Below are positions 39,722 through 49,211 of a DNA stretch of 64,000 bases, in pieces. This DNA is from CBDFKS01 sp965248905 (lineage in GTDB: Bacteria; Chloroflexota; Dehalococcoidia; Lucifugimonadales; JAGWBF01): the NCBI GenBank assembly GCA_965248905.1, contig CBDFKS010000007.1, forward strand, positions 1-64,000, in the 5' to 3' direction. A program made the translations under genes and the position numbers. Within the stretch, counting starts at the first letter, position 1. The number at the start of each line of letters is the position of its first letter. The notes under the pieces were generated by a model, which searched no databases, was not told where the DNA came from, and saw only the letters and a program-made list of their open reading frames with translations.

Positions 39722-42694
39722 TCAGTCCGCCAGTACCTTCACTCCATTGCCCGCGACTGATAACACCTTTCGCAGATATTGTCCCGTGTAGGAGCCCTCG
39801 GTGTGCATCACGTCCTCGGGAGTGCCCGTGGCTATGATCTGGCCGCCCCTGTCACCGGCGCCTGGGCCCAGGTCTATTATCCAGTCGGCGTTCTTTATCA
39901 TGTCCAGGTGGTGTTCGATAATAACCACGGTGTTGCCCGCGTCCACCAGCCGGTGTAATACTCTGAGCAGTGCCGCACAGTCCTCGAAGGAGAGGCCGGT
40001 GGTAGGCTCGTCCAGCATGTACAGGGTCTTGCCAGTGGCTCTGCGGGAGAGCTCGGTCGCTAGCTTGACCCTCTGAGCCTCGCCGCCTGACAAGGTGGTG
40101 GCCGGCTGTCCCAGCCGGATGTATCCCAGACCCACGTCTCTCATGGTTTCCAGCTTGGAGCGTATCTTCGGAAAGTTCCAGAAGAACTCCAGGCCCTGGT
40201 CTACGGTCATGTCCAGGATATCGGCGACGCTCTTCTCCTTGAACAGCACCTCCAGGGCCTCCCGGTTATAGCGCTTTCCCTTGCAAATCTCGCATGGCAC
40301 GGTGACGTCGGGCAGGAATTGCATCTCGATCTGAATGTATCCGCCACCCTGGCAGGCCTCGCAGCGCCCGCCCTTCACGTTGAAGGAGAACCTCCCAGGG
40401 GCGTAGCCGCGCACCTTGGCTTCGGGCAGCGAAGCGAATAGTTCCCTGATGGGGGTGAAGGCTCCGGTGTAAGTGGTGGGGTTGCTTCGGGGGGTGCGCC
40501 CGATCGGGGACTGGTCTATGTTCACCACCTTGTCTATTTCCTCGATGTTCAAGACCGCCTCATGTTGCCCTGGCCTGTCCTTCCCCATGTAGAGTACCTG
40601 GGCCAGCTTCTTGTACAGGATTTCGTATACCAATGTGCTCTTGCCAGAGCCCGAAACCCCGGTAACACAGACAAGGAGTCCCAAGGGTATTCTGACGTCC
40701 ACCTTTTTGAGGTTGTTCTCTGTGGCACCCTTTATGAACAGGTGTTTCTCGTTGGCGTGACGGCGGTTGACCGGGATAGGAATCCTCCGCCTTCCGCTGA
40801 GGTACTGGCCTGTGATGGAGTTGAGGGAGTCCTTGATGTCCTGAATCGAACCCAAAGCCACCACGTTGCCGCCATGCTCTCCGGCGCCAGGACCCAGGTC
40901 CACGATGTAGTCCGCCGCGCTCATCACAGCCTCATCGTGCTCCACAACAATTACAGTGTTACCCAACTCTCGCAGGTGCTTCAAGGTCTCGATGAGGCGA
41001 ATGTCGTCGACGGGGTGAAGGCCCACGGTGGGCTCGTCGCAGACGTAAAGGACGCCGGTGAGACCCGAGCCTATCTGGGTGGCCAGCCGAATTCGCTGGG
41101 CTTCGCCCCCTGATAGGGTTCGCGCCGTGCGCTCCAAAGTAAGGTAGTCAAGTCCGATATCTACGAGAAACTTGAGACGCGCCTCTATCTCCTTAAGTAT
41201 CTGCCTGGCGATGGTCTGTTCTCTTTCTGAAAGAACGTCTCTTCGTTTCTTGGATTTCATGGAGCCGGCAATCAGGGACTCGTCCGGACCTATGGCTCGC
41301 ACCCAGCTTAGGGCGCTGTCTATATTCTTGGCGCAGACTTCCATGATGCCCAGTCCGCACACTTTGACGGCCAGCGCCTCGGGCCGGAGGCGTTTGCCGT
41401 TGCACGAACCACAGGGGTGGGCAGCCATGTAACGCTCTATCTCCCCACGCATATAATCTGAGTCGGTCTCTTTATGCCGGCGTTCCAGATTTGGAATGGC
41501 TCCTTCGAAGTTGGTCTCCCAGTTGTAGACGTGGCCTGCGTGGGTCTTGTGGCGCATGGTAATCGGCTTCCCCCCGTTTCCGTAGAGGAGTAGGTTCAGC
41601 GCCTTCTCGGGGAGGTCTTTCACAGGCACTTTCGAGGAAAAGTCATAGGCTTTTGCCACCGACTCGACCAAGCTCATATACCAGCCGCTGGAAGACCCGG
41701 AACGGACCCAGGGTATAATAGCTCCCTCTGCCAGGGAAAGGTTCTTGTTTGGAATGATGAGGTCGGGGTCTACCTCTAGTTTGAACCCCAGTCCCGTACA
41801 GGATGGGCAAGCGCCGTGGGGGCTGTTGAAGCTGAAAGTGCGGGGCTCGATCTCTGGAAGGCTGACCCCGCAATGGACGCATGCGAACTGCTCCGAGAAC
41901 ACGAGCTCCTTTTCAGCACCCTTTCCCGGACCTTCGGTCGTCTCGTTCCCATCGGAAGAGGAGCCTGGGGTGAGGGCTATTTGAACCACTCCACTGCCGT
42001 GCTTGAGAGCTGTCTCAACGGAGTCGGATACCCTGGTTAGCTCCATATCATCGCCTACTATCAGACGGTCCACCACTATCTCTACGTAGTGCCACTTCTT
42101 TTTGTCCAGGGCAAGATCACCCATGTCCTCCAGACGATGGACGGTCCCGTTGACCCGCACCCTTACGAAGCCGGCCTTTCGGGCGTCTTCGAATATTTCC
42201 TTATGCTCGCCCTTGCGGCGACGAATTTTGGGGGCCAGGATCATTATGCGACTGTCTTTTGGCAGATTCAGAATGGCGTCGACGATCTGCTGGACCGTTT
42301 GCTTCTCCACCGGCCTGCCGCACTTGGGGCAGTGAGGATGACCCACCCTCGCAAATAGAAGGCGCAGGTAGTCATACACCTCTGTGACGGTCCCGACCGT
42401 GGACCTGGGATTGTGGGAGACGCCCTTCTGGTCTATAGAGATTGCGGGGGAGAGGCCCTCTATGTACTCGACGTCGGGTTTTTCCATACGTCCCAGAAAC
42501 TGGCGGGCATAGGCGGACAACGACTCAACATAACGTCTCTGCCCTTCGGCGTAGATGGTGTCGAAGGCCAAAGAGCTCTTGCCGGAGCCGGAGACGCCCG
42601 TGATGACCACAAGCTTGTCTCTGGGAATTGTGACGTCTACATTCTTTAGATTGTGCTCGCGGGCACCCTTTACGTGTATGAACTCTTGAGGCAT
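39722..42694 (-). CDS. uvrA: UvrABC excinuclease subunit A
   Basis: 990 residues, slightly longer than the usual 940-950 because of an acidic insertion before the first zinc finger (SSSDGNETTEGPGKGAEKE, about residue 245). It recognises bulky DNA lesions. Two ABC ATPase units are seen: Walker A VITGVSGSGKSSLAFDTIYA and VCVTGVSGSGKSTLVYEILY; signatures LSGGEAQRIRLATQIG and LSGGEAQRVKLATEL. Zinc modules CVHCGV ... CPSC and CEACQGGGY ... CEICKGKRYN are present. A separate fragment of a UvrA C-terminus lies at 39104-39223. Confidence 0.97.
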   Translation of the reverse strand: MPQEFIHVKGAREHNLKNVDVTIPRDKLVVITGVSGSGKSSLAFDTIYAEGQRRYVESLSAYARQFLGRMEKPDVEYIEGLSPAISIDQKGVSHNPRSTVGTVTEVYDYLRLLFARVGHPHCPKCGRPVEKQTVQQIVDAILNLPKDSRIMILAPKIRRRKGEHKEIFEDARKAGFVRVRVNGTVHRLEDMGDLALDKKKWHYVEIVVDRLIVGDDMELTRVSDSVETALKHGSGVVQIALTPGSSSDGNETTEGPGKGAEKELVFSEQFACVHCGVSLPEIEPRTFSFNSPHGACPSCTGLGFKLEVDPDLIIPNKNLSLAEGAIIPWVRSGSSSGWYMSLVESVAKAYDFSSKVPVKDLPEKALNLLLYGNGGKPITMRHKTHAGHVYNWETNFEGAIPNLERRHKETDSDYMRGEIERYMAAHPCGSCNGKRLRPEALAVKVCGLGIMEVCAKNIDSALSWVRAIGPDESLIAGSMKSKKRRDVLSEREQTIARQILKEIEARLKFLVDIGLDYLTLERTARTLSGGEAQRIRLATQIGSGLTGVLYVCDEPTVGLHPVDDIRLIETLKHLRELGNTVIVVEHDEAVMSAADYIVDLGPGAGEHGGNVVALGSIQDIKDSLNSITGQYLSGRRRIPIPVNRRHANEKHLFIKGATENNLKKVDVRIPLGLLVCVTGVSGSGKSTLVYEILYKKLAQVLYMGKDRPGQHEAVLNIEEIDKVVNIDQSPIGRTPRSNPTTYTGAFTPIRELFASLPEAKVRGYAPGRFSFNVKGGRCEACQGGGYIQIEMQFLPDVTVPCEICKGKRYNREALEVLFKEKSVADILDMTVDQGLEFFWNFPKIRSKLETMRDVGLGYIRLGQPATTLSGGEAQRVKLATELSRRATGKTLYMLDEPTTGLSFEDCAALLRVLHRLVDAGNTVVIIEHHLDMIKNADWIIDLGPGAGDRGGQIIATGTPEDVMHTEGSYTGQYLRKVLSVAGNGVKVLAD

Positions 42695-42848
42695 ATATGC
42701 CCACCTCTGAATTTGAGGTTAACCCTTATTCTAGCACTCATTTGGGTTCGGTGGGAGGGTGTTAGTGGGAGTGTTTTGAAATGGCTGGCTATTGCGATAA
42801 AGTGCAACCTTATGCAATGATGTTATTAACACGTTTAAGGAGAGCATA

Positions 42849-43340
42849 ATGGCCATAGGAAGGGAGGATTTTGAAGCTGGGGTTGATGGAGACGCTTTGA
42901 GTCAGGTTATGAACTGCCTGGCCAATGATAAAGCTCTCACTCAAACAGAGCTTCAGGAGTCGACCGGTTTGGACACCAAATCTCTGGTATTGGCCCTTGG
43001 TAAACTTGAGGAACTTGGCAAAATACGGACGAAGCAGTTTGAATCCGCAAGGTATTTCTTGAAAGTGGCGAGTGTGCCTCACCAGCAATGGTACACGTTA
43101 GATGAAGCAGCCAATTATCTACGGGTTTCACGGAGGACCATATACCAGCTTCTTCAGAAGAGTCAGCTAGCTAGTTATCGCCTCGGCCAAGGGGGTCACA
43201 GGCGAATTAAACAGTCTGACCTAGATCACGTGATGGTTTTTGACGAGGGAGAAGATTTATATGCTATGAATGCCGTATCGGATCCAGTCCTAGCCGAGCT
43301 TTGGGACAACGAAAAAGATGCTGAGTACGACAATCTATAG
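42849..43340 (+). CDS. Excisionase-type HTH protein, probable antitoxin of the MazF gene
   Basis: 163 residues. The ATG follows AAGGAGAGC. Residues about 10-70 look like a winged-helix region (LTQTELQESTGLDTKSLVLALGKLEELGKI). Residues about 80-135 are a MerR/excisionase-type HTH_17 (WYTLDEAANYLRVSRRTIYQLLQKSQLASYRLGQGGHRRIKQSDLD). The acidic C-terminus (DEGEDLY, LWDNEKDAEYDNL) could bind the toxin. It overlaps the MazF-like gene by 23 bases, which indicates coupling. This antitoxin type differs from the usual MazE AbrB fold. Confidence 0.75.
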   Translation: MAIGREDFEAGVDGDALSQVMNCLANDKALTQTELQESTGLDTKSLVLALGKLEELGKIRTKQFESARYFLKVASVPHQQWYTLDEAANYLRVSRRTIYQLLQKSQLASYRLGQGGHRRIKQSDLDHVMVFDEGEDLYAMNAVSDPVLAELWDNEKDAEYDNL

Positions 43341-43668
43341 CCGCGGCAATGTTGTACTAGCCAGATTCATTTTCACTGATGAAAGCGGGGCCAGGAGACG
43401 GCCGGTAGTAGTGCTGAGTACGGAGGATTATCAACTAGGCCGACAAGAAATAATCGTCGCAGGTATTACCACTAACGTAGATCGCTTGCTGATTGGTGAT
43501 TATCTGATCTCTGATTGGCAGATCGCGGGTCTTCTGTTCCCTTCGGTAGTAACTGGCGTGATCCGCACCATAAAACAGTCAATGATCCAACGTCAGCTTG
43601 GCAGCATGTCCTCAAGAGATATGGACGCTGTTGAAGATAATCTGAGAGTGATCCTTGAATTAGTGTAG
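43318..43668 (+). CDS. MazF/PemK-family endoribonuclease toxin
   Basis: 116 residues. RGNVVLARFIFTDESGARRRPVVVLS is the MazF/PemK start (conserved Arg and RRPVVVLS). It continues with QEIIVAGITTNVDRLLIGDYLISDW and ends with a helix (MSSRDMDAVEDNLRVIL). MazF enzymes cut mRNA at short specific sites. The reading frame starts inside the upstream HTH gene. Residues for catalysis (Arg in RRP, Thr in GITTN) appear present. Confidence 0.85.
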   Translation: MLSTTIYSRGNVVLARFIFTDESGARRRPVVVLSTEDYQLGRQEIIVAGITTNVDRLLIGDYLISDWQIAGLLFPSVVTGVIRTIKQSMIQRQLGSMSSRDMDAVEDNLRVILELV

Positions 43669-43700
43669 TTACGCACTATGGTGTGACTGAACGGCGGGGT

Positions 43701-44135
43701 TCACTCCAGCTCAACCAACGGGTCGTCCGCAGCCACCTGCTGGAGCGGCTGGACGTGCACTGTCTTCACAACTCCATCTTGAGAAGCGCGGATGCTTTGT
43801 TCCATCTTCATGGCTTCGACAACGCACACTTCTTGGCCTGCTGAGACGGTATCTCCTGGGCGGACTGTGACGGCCATAATCTTGCCAGGCATGGGGGAGC
43901 GAATCACCTTGTCGGAAACTTTGGGAACGGAAGAGCGGGCTTGAGATGGACCGGTTCTAGGAGCCCTGGGTTGGGACTGTCTTGGAGACGTGGGCCTCGT
44001 CTGTGGTAGGCCTTCCACCTCTACGTAAATGGTTTCTCCATCCACCGTGACCTGGATTGGGGAGGCGGAGAGGTCCTCGATCTCTACGGTGTACCACCGT
44101 TCACCTATCTTGATCCGTACTAGCTTTACCGCCAA
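43701..44135 (-). CDS. accB: Biotin carboxyl carrier protein domain
   Basis: 144 residues. The N-terminal half is a small beta domain plus a Pro/Arg/Ser-rich linker (about 55-75). The C-terminal biotinyl domain has IRSPMPGKIMAVTVRPGDTVSAGQEVCVVEAMKMEQSIRAS, with the biotinylated Lys in EAMKM. The stop and context match acyl-CoA or acetyl-CoA carboxylase complexes. Its start overlaps the accC stop by 10 bases, so the two are translated together. No carboxyltransferase gene is in the window. Confidence 0.88.
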   Translation of the reverse strand: MAVKLVRIKIGERWYTVEIEDLSASPIQVTVDGETIYVEVEGLPQTRPTSPRQSQPRAPRTGPSQARSSVPKVSDKVIRSPMPGKIMAVTVRPGDTVSAGQEVCVVEAMKMEQSIRASQDGVVKTVHVQPLQQVAADDPLVELE

Positions 44136-45679
44136 CCCCTGCTCCCCAACGTGCGGGAGAGCATCTGCTCCCTACGGCCATAGAACTTCCAGGAAGCGAG
44201 CTCGTCTCTTTGAAAGTTGTCATCGTGTCCGGCGTTGCCGTTCATTGCCAATAACGACGCCACAGCGATAGCGGCGGCCAGCTCTTTGTGGTTCTTGCCA
44301 TTCTGGCCGTTGGAGTGTGACCCGTTGGCCAGGCCGTGATTGGAACTGCCAATCATCGAACGTAAAGAGCCGGTATGATAGGTGCCATCGACGAAGCTGG
44401 GGTGATCAATCACATTTCGGAGAGCCGGGATATTACACTTGATGTTCTCGATACGATACATCTCCAGGGCACTTGATAAGCGCTTCCTCGCCTCCGCTCG
44501 GGTCTTGCCCCAGCAGATGAGTTTAGCCAACAGGGGTTCGTAATGGATAGATATTTCGTAGCCTGGAAAGAGAGCGCTATCTACCCGGATATGCTCTCCG
44601 GAGGGCTCGTGAAAGTCACTTATAGTGCCTACCGCTGGAACGAAAGTCTCTGGGTCCTCCGGGTATATCCGCGCTTCTATGGCGTGTCCGTTAGCCTGGA
44701 TATTTTCTTGTGTTACGGGCAGGCGCTCACCGGCAGCAACCCTCAGTTGCAGCTCTACTACGTCTAACCCGGTGATCATTTCGGTAACGCCGTGTTCAAC
44801 CTGAAGACGGGTATTCATTTCCAGGAAGTACATCTCTCCCTGGGGTGATAGCAGGAACTCCACCGTACCTGCATTGGTATATCCTATGTGCCTGGCGAGC
44901 TTGAGGGCGTATTGTGACAGCTTCTCTCGCTGCTCCGAGGTGAGCTTTAGTGCAGGACCCTCCTCCACTAGCTTCTGATTGCGGCGTTGGATTGAGCAAT
45001 CCCTAGTAAATAGGTGAACCAGATTCCCATGTGTATCGCCAAGCAGCTGGGCTTCTATGTGTGATGCGCCCTCCATGTATCGTTCAAAGTATAGTTGCGG
45101 GCTACCGAAGGCGTTGCTGGCCAGAGTTCTCTGCTGCTGGATTATAGACTCGAGATCGTCCAGGGAATTTATTATGCGAATTCCTATACCGCCGCCGCCT
45201 TGAGCTGCCTTTACCATGAGGGGAAATCCTAGCTCCCAGGCCGCCGCGTTAGCCTTAGAGTCACCGACAGTGGTGCTTGTACCTGGCAATACCGGTATGC
45301 CCGCCTTCTTGGCCAGCTTCCGACCCTTTACTTTGTCCCCCATGTTTTCCATTACATAAGGGTATGGGCCGATGAAAGTCAGCTCAGCCTTCTGGCAGGC
45401 CCTGGCAAATGTAGGGTTCTCCGACAGGAAGCCGTAGCCGGGGTGGATGGCTTCAGCCCCCGACATCTGGGCTATGGTTATGATGCGAGATGCGTTGAGA
45501 TAGCTTTCCTGGGGTGATGACCCTCCCAGTAGGTACGCCTCGTCAGCCATGCCAACATGCAAAGTATTCTTGTCTGTTTCCGAGTATACAGCGACGGTTT
45601 TAACGCCGAGTTTCTTACAAGCTTTAATAATTCGGCAAGCTATTTCACTGCGATTAGCTATCAACACCTTTTTGAACAC
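44126..45679 (-). CDS. accC: Biotin carboxylase
   Basis: 517 residues from a GTG behind AAAGGGG. It carboxylates biotin on AccB using ATP and bicarbonate. ATP-grasp features are LIANRSEIACRIIKACKKLGVKTVAVYSE, GFPLMVKAAQGGGGIGIR, RDCSIQRRNQKLVEEGPA, LEMNTRLQVEHGVTE and GHAIEARIYPEDP. A tail of about 70 residues after the usual end (SNHGLANGSHSNGQNGKNH ...) is Asn/His-rich and not typical. It may serve acetyl-CoA or propionyl-CoA carboxylation. Confidence 0.92.
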   Translation of the reverse strand: MFKKVLIANRSEIACRIIKACKKLGVKTVAVYSETDKNTLHVGMADEAYLLGGSSPQESYLNASRIITIAQMSGAEAIHPGYGFLSENPTFARACQKAELTFIGPYPYVMENMGDKVKGRKLAKKAGIPVLPGTSTTVGDSKANAAAWELGFPLMVKAAQGGGGIGIRIINSLDDLESIIQQQRTLASNAFGSPQLYFERYMEGASHIEAQLLGDTHGNLVHLFTRDCSIQRRNQKLVEEGPALKLTSEQREKLSQYALKLARHIGYTNAGTVEFLLSPQGEMYFLEMNTRLQVEHGVTEMITGLDVVELQLRVAAGERLPVTQENIQANGHAIEARIYPEDPETFVPAVGTISDFHEPSGEHIRVDSALFPGYEISIHYEPLLAKLICWGKTRAEARKRLSSALEMYRIENIKCNIPALRNVIDHPSFVDGTYHTGSLRSMIGSSNHGLANGSHSNGQNGKNHKELAAAIAVASLLAMNGNAGHDDNFQRDELASWKFYGRREQMLSRTLGSRGWR

Positions 45680-45727
45680 TGTTAGCCCCTTTAAGTTAGT
45701 AAGAATATCAAAAACTTCTAATACAAC

Positions 45728-46510
45728 TTATATATACCCTGCTTTGCCGGAGTGCTCAAGGTGCTCAATAAACGACTTCGACTGGATTTCTTTATCCAGC
45801 CAGTATTTTAGCGTTGTGGAAAGGAGATTCTCAAGCTCTTTACCTAGTCCATCCTGAATTCTAAGGCTGGGCAAGTCCGACAAAGACGATCTGTCAAAAA
45901 AGCGCAGTACCTTGAGGGCTTGCAACGACAACCGCATAAGACGGCCACCTGTAGGTGTGCATTCATGACACAGGGTTCCTCCCAGTTCGGGGCTGAAGAG
46001 GTGTTTCTCCGGGACCAGCTCATCTCTGCACTCAACGCAATGATAAAGTTCAGGCATGAATCCGGAGCAGTTCAGCACCTTCAACTCAAAGTAGCGGAGT
46101 ACCGTGTCCATCTCAGGCTGATCGTTGAGAAAGCGGAGGGTATCATGCACAAGGGAGTATAGCTCATAGCTGACTGATCCCTCTACTCCAAAACCATCGA
46201 CCAGTTCGGTCAGATAGACACCCTTGGAGATGCCCTCAAGGCTGGATTTCAGAGCGCTGAAGGATTCCAGGGTTTGGGCCTGGGTCACGGTGTCCAGGCT
46301 TCCAGGCTTTCCGCGTATCAAGGCTAGCTGTACCCTGGTAAGGGGCTCAAGATGTCCCACCATCTTGCTGGTGGGTTTGCGCACCCCACGAACCGCAGCC
46401 CTTAGCTTGCCATGCTCGTTGGAGTACAGGGTCACGATAAGCCCTGCCTCTCCTACCGGTAGGGACTTGAGCACCAGGGCTTCGGTCTGGTACGACCTGG
46501 GTAGGGCCAA
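45728..46510 (-). CDS. recO: DNA repair protein RecO
   Basis: 260 residues. It is a recombination mediator acting with RecR and RecF to load RecA. The N-terminal OB-fold has EALVLKSLPVGEAGLIVTLYSNEHGKLRAAVRG. The C-terminal zinc module is CVECRDELVPEKHLFSPELGGTLCHEC. The downstream position relative to recR, in the run dnaX-ybaB-recR-recO, supports the call. Confidence 0.92.
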   Translation of the reverse strand: MALPRSYQTEALVLKSLPVGEAGLIVTLYSNEHGKLRAAVRGVRKPTSKMVGHLEPLTRVQLALIRGKPGSLDTVTQAQTLESFSALKSSLEGISKGVYLTELVDGFGVEGSVSYELYSLVHDTLRFLNDQPEMDTVLRYFELKVLNCSGFMPELYHCVECRDELVPEKHLFSPELGGTLCHECTPTGGRLMRLSLQALKVLRFFDRSSLSDLPSLRIQDGLGKELENLLSTTLKYWLDKEIQSKSFIEHLEHSGKAGYI

Positions 46511-46513
46511 TGT

Positions 46514-47128
46514 TTAAAGCTCCCGCCTGCCCTGTAAGGCTCTGCTCAAGGTGACCTCATCGGCGTATTCCAGGTCTCCCCCAACTGGCAAACCGCGGGC
46601 GAGGGATGTCACCTTGAGGTCCGGATGAGCGATGTGTCGCTTGATGTACATAGCAGTGGCTTCGCCTTCCAAGCTGGGATTGGTAGCAATGATGATCTCC
46701 TCAACCGAGTTGCCTTCTAGCCTTCGGAGCAGCTCGCGGAACTTCAGATCGTCAGGTCCTATGCCGTTCATGGGAGATATGACTCCATGCAGCACATGAT
46801 AGAGCCCCCGATAGCTGTGGGTGCGCTCCAAGGCCAGCAGGTCCAGGGGCTCTTCCACAACGCAGATCTGCGTTTGGTCTCGCCGGGAATCGTTGCAAAT
46901 GGAGCAGGGATCGGTGTCGGTCAGGTTCTGGCAAGTTGAGCAGGAGATGATCTCTTCCTTCACGCCAACAATAGCCTGGGCCAGAGCCTGGGCCTCTTCC
47001 GTGGGTAGGCGGATGACGAAGTAAGCGAGGCGCTGTGCACTTTTGGGCCCGACGCCGGGCAGCTTGTTAAGCTCCTGAATGAGGCGGACCAGCGGGGGTG
47101 CCGCAGCGGGGATGGGCTCCATGCTCAT
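46514..47128 (-). CDS. recR: Recombination protein RecR
   Basis: 204 residues. The N-terminal HhH motif is PLVRLIQELNKLPGVGPKSAQRLAYF. Next is the zinc finger CSTCQNLTDTDPCSIC. The TOPRIM domain has ICVVEEPLDLLALE, YRGLYHVLHGVISPMNGIGPDDL, EIIIATNPSLEGEATAMYI and LARGLPVGGDLEYADEVTL. It works with RecO at single-strand gaps. It starts 10 bases after ybaB. Confidence 0.95.
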   Translation of the reverse strand: MSMEPIPAAAPPLVRLIQELNKLPGVGPKSAQRLAYFVIRLPTEEAQALAQAIVGVKEEIISCSTCQNLTDTDPCSICNDSRRDQTQICVVEEPLDLLALERTHSYRGLYHVLHGVISPMNGIGPDDLKFRELLRRLEGNSVEEIIIATNPSLEGEATAMYIKRHIAHPDLKVTSLARGLPVGGDLEYADEVTLSRALQGRREL

Positions 47129-47138
47129 GCCGGAACCA

Positions 47139-47480
47139 CTACGTCAGCCCCGGAATATTCATGCCACCGGTGATGACGCTAAGCTTCTCGCTGGCCATTT
47201 CCTGGGACCTGGTTAGTGCGTCGTTCACCGCCGCCGTCACCAGGTCCTGGAGCATCTCCAGATCCTCCGCTGCCTCGGGAGCGATCTCCACCGACTCCAC
47301 CGTCTGCTTACCCGTCACAACGACCTTCACGACGCCTCCGCCGGCGCTGCCCTCAACGGTGAGGGTTTCCAGCTCTTCCTGGACCTTCTGAAGCATGGCT
47401 AGGGGCTGTTGTGCCTGGACACTGCCCTGGCCCTTTGCTTGCTGTCGCTTCGCCTGCCGTCGCATCTGCCGGTTCATCAT
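47139..47480 (-). CDS. ybaB: YbaB/EbfC-family nucleoid-associated protein
   Basis: 113 residues. It is a small DNA-binding dimer: an N-terminal helix with KVQEELETLTVEGSAGGGVVKVVVTGKQ and ESVEIAPEAAEDLEMLQDLVTAAVNDALTRSQE match the family. It sits between dnaX (4-base overlap) and recR, the conserved context of this gene. Confidence 0.92.
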   Translation of the reverse strand: MMNRQMRRQAKRQQAKGQGSVQAQQPLAMLQKVQEELETLTVEGSAGGGVVKVVVTGKQTVESVEIAPEAAEDLEMLQDLVTAAVNDALTRSQEMASEKLSVITGGMNIPGLT

Positions 47481-49207
47481 TGTCCGCGTTCCTCCATGAT
47501 TCTAGCCCCCATGCTGAGGGCGGCCCGCACCAAGGGACTCTGAGTGGATGGTCCATTGCCACTACCATTCTCGTCCATAAGGGTTAGCTTTAGCTGGTAA
47601 GGAGCTCCCAATAAATTGGACAGGGCTTCACTCATTGTCCTCATACTCTGAGGGTCGTTCAGCTCCTCTTGCATCCGCTCCAAGTGGGAGCGATGGGCGA
47701 AAGCCAGGACCAGAGTGTCCCCTTCTAAGCGCTGGCTCTTGCAGTCCCGGAGAAGGGCACCAATATTGAAGCGCTTGCCTTTGTTGCGGCTGAGGGTTTT
47801 GATCAGTGCGGTCCACTGCTCCTGTAACAGTTCACCTGATTCTTGGGGTAAGGAATCCGCGTCGTAGTGAGTCTCCTTGGGCTCATCCTGTACTACGTGC
47901 TGAGCTGGCACTGCAGTGCTACCGTTCTCATCCATCGAAGGAACCGTTTGTGGGATGGGAGCCGGTTGATCTACTTCCGCTCTAACGGGCTCCTCTTTCG
48001 TGTCTTCTTTGGAAATTGATTGATGTTGGGGAGCAGGGGTTGTGGCAGATACTCCATCCGTAGCTGGCTTGGGAATAGTGGCAGGTCTGGGAGTTGAGAC
48101 CGGTTTCGCTTGTGGTGCCTGAGGTTCCTCTTCCAAGCATACTTCAACCACTGCCAGCTCCAGAGGCAGAGAAGAGGAGGCCTCGTGCTTCACGTTCACC
48201 TCTCCGAGAAGCTTCAGGGACTTGACAACCCTTGACCTTGAAGCCCGTTTGGCCAGCTCTTCCAGATCCCTTACCGTTTCCTGGGGCAGGTCTAAGGAGT
48301 CCCTGGAGCCATACTGGAGCATGAGCACTCCCCGCAACATCTCCAGTGCATGTCGATGAAGCTGTCGTAGGTCTACGCCCTCCCATGCTGCCGTGTTGAT
48401 CGCAGCTAGAGCCGCCGAAGTATTCCCAAGGAGAAGATATCGAGTGAACTCTAGTGCCACGGGCGCGCTACCAAGTCCCAGAAGTTCGCTAATCTCCTGG
48501 ATGGTTATGCTTTCGCCGTATGAGACTACAAGCTGCTCCAGCAGATTTTCGGCATCTCTCAGGCTGCCATCCGAGAATCGTGCTAGTGTTGTTAGCGCCT
48601 CATCTTCCACATTCAGTCCCTCTTCATCACAGATGGTCCTAAGGCGTCCAATGATGTTCGCGATGGAAAGCCGCCGAAAGTCGAAACGCTGACAACGAGA
48701 AATGATGGTTGGCAATATCTTCTGAGGTTCGGTGGTGCAGAGAACGAATATGGCGTGGGGAGGGGGCTCTTCAAGGGTTTTCAGGAAGGCATTCGAGGCG
48801 TGCTCCGTGAGCATATGGGCTTCATCGATGATATACACCTTGAAAGAACCCTCGGCTGGCGCCAGATTGACACGCTCGCGAATATTGCGGATTTCATCTA
48901 TACCCCTGTTGCTGGCTGCGTCAAGCTCGATGAGGTCCATGAATCGGCCTTCGTTGATGGCTAAACAGGGACTGCAGCGGTTGCAAGAGTCGCCGTCCTG
49001 TGAGTCAATGCAGTTGACCGCCTTAGTCATAATGCGGGCTGTGCTGGTTTTTCCTGTTCCTCGTGGGCCGCAAAACAGATAAGAGTGAGCCGCTCGGCCT
49101 TGGTTCACCGCATGACGCAAAGTTGTTGATACGTGTTCTTGGCCGGTTAGCTCAGAGAAACGTTGAGGACGCCATTTGCGGTAATAGACCTGAAAGCTCA
49201 TTGGCAC
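47477..49207 (-). CDS. dnaX: DNA polymerase III gamma/tau subunit
   Basis: 576 residues. The AAA+ clamp-loader ATPase starts YRKWRPQRFSELTGQEHV, with Walker A SYLFCGPRGTGKTSTARIM, zinc module CIDSQDGDSCNRCSPC, Walker B VYIIDEAHMLTEHASNAFLKTLEEPP and sensor SRCQRFDFRRL. A Pro/Thr/Gln-rich linker (about 375-455) leads to the tau-type C-terminal domain (LQEQWTALIKTLSRNKGKRFNIGALL). No obvious A-run frameshift site for a gamma form was seen. It heads the group ybaB-recR-recO. Confidence 0.95.
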   Translation of the reverse strand: MPMSFQVYYRKWRPQRFSELTGQEHVSTTLRHAVNQGRAAHSYLFCGPRGTGKTSTARIMTKAVNCIDSQDGDSCNRCSPCLAINEGRFMDLIELDAASNRGIDEIRNIRERVNLAPAEGSFKVYIIDEAHMLTEHASNAFLKTLEEPPPHAIFVLCTTEPQKILPTIISRCQRFDFRRLSIANIIGRLRTICDEEGLNVEDEALTTLARFSDGSLRDAENLLEQLVVSYGESITIQEISELLGLGSAPVALEFTRYLLLGNTSAALAAINTAAWEGVDLRQLHRHALEMLRGVLMLQYGSRDSLDLPQETVRDLEELAKRASRSRVVKSLKLLGEVNVKHEASSSLPLELAVVEVCLEEEPQAPQAKPVSTPRPATIPKPATDGVSATTPAPQHQSISKEDTKEEPVRAEVDQPAPIPQTVPSMDENGSTAVPAQHVVQDEPKETHYDADSLPQESGELLQEQWTALIKTLSRNKGKRFNIGALLRDCKSQRLEGDTLVLAFAHRSHLERMQEELNDPQSMRTMSEALSNLLGAPYQLKLTLMDENGSGNGPSTQSPLVRAALSMGARIMEERGQ

Positions 49208-49211
49208 TCGC

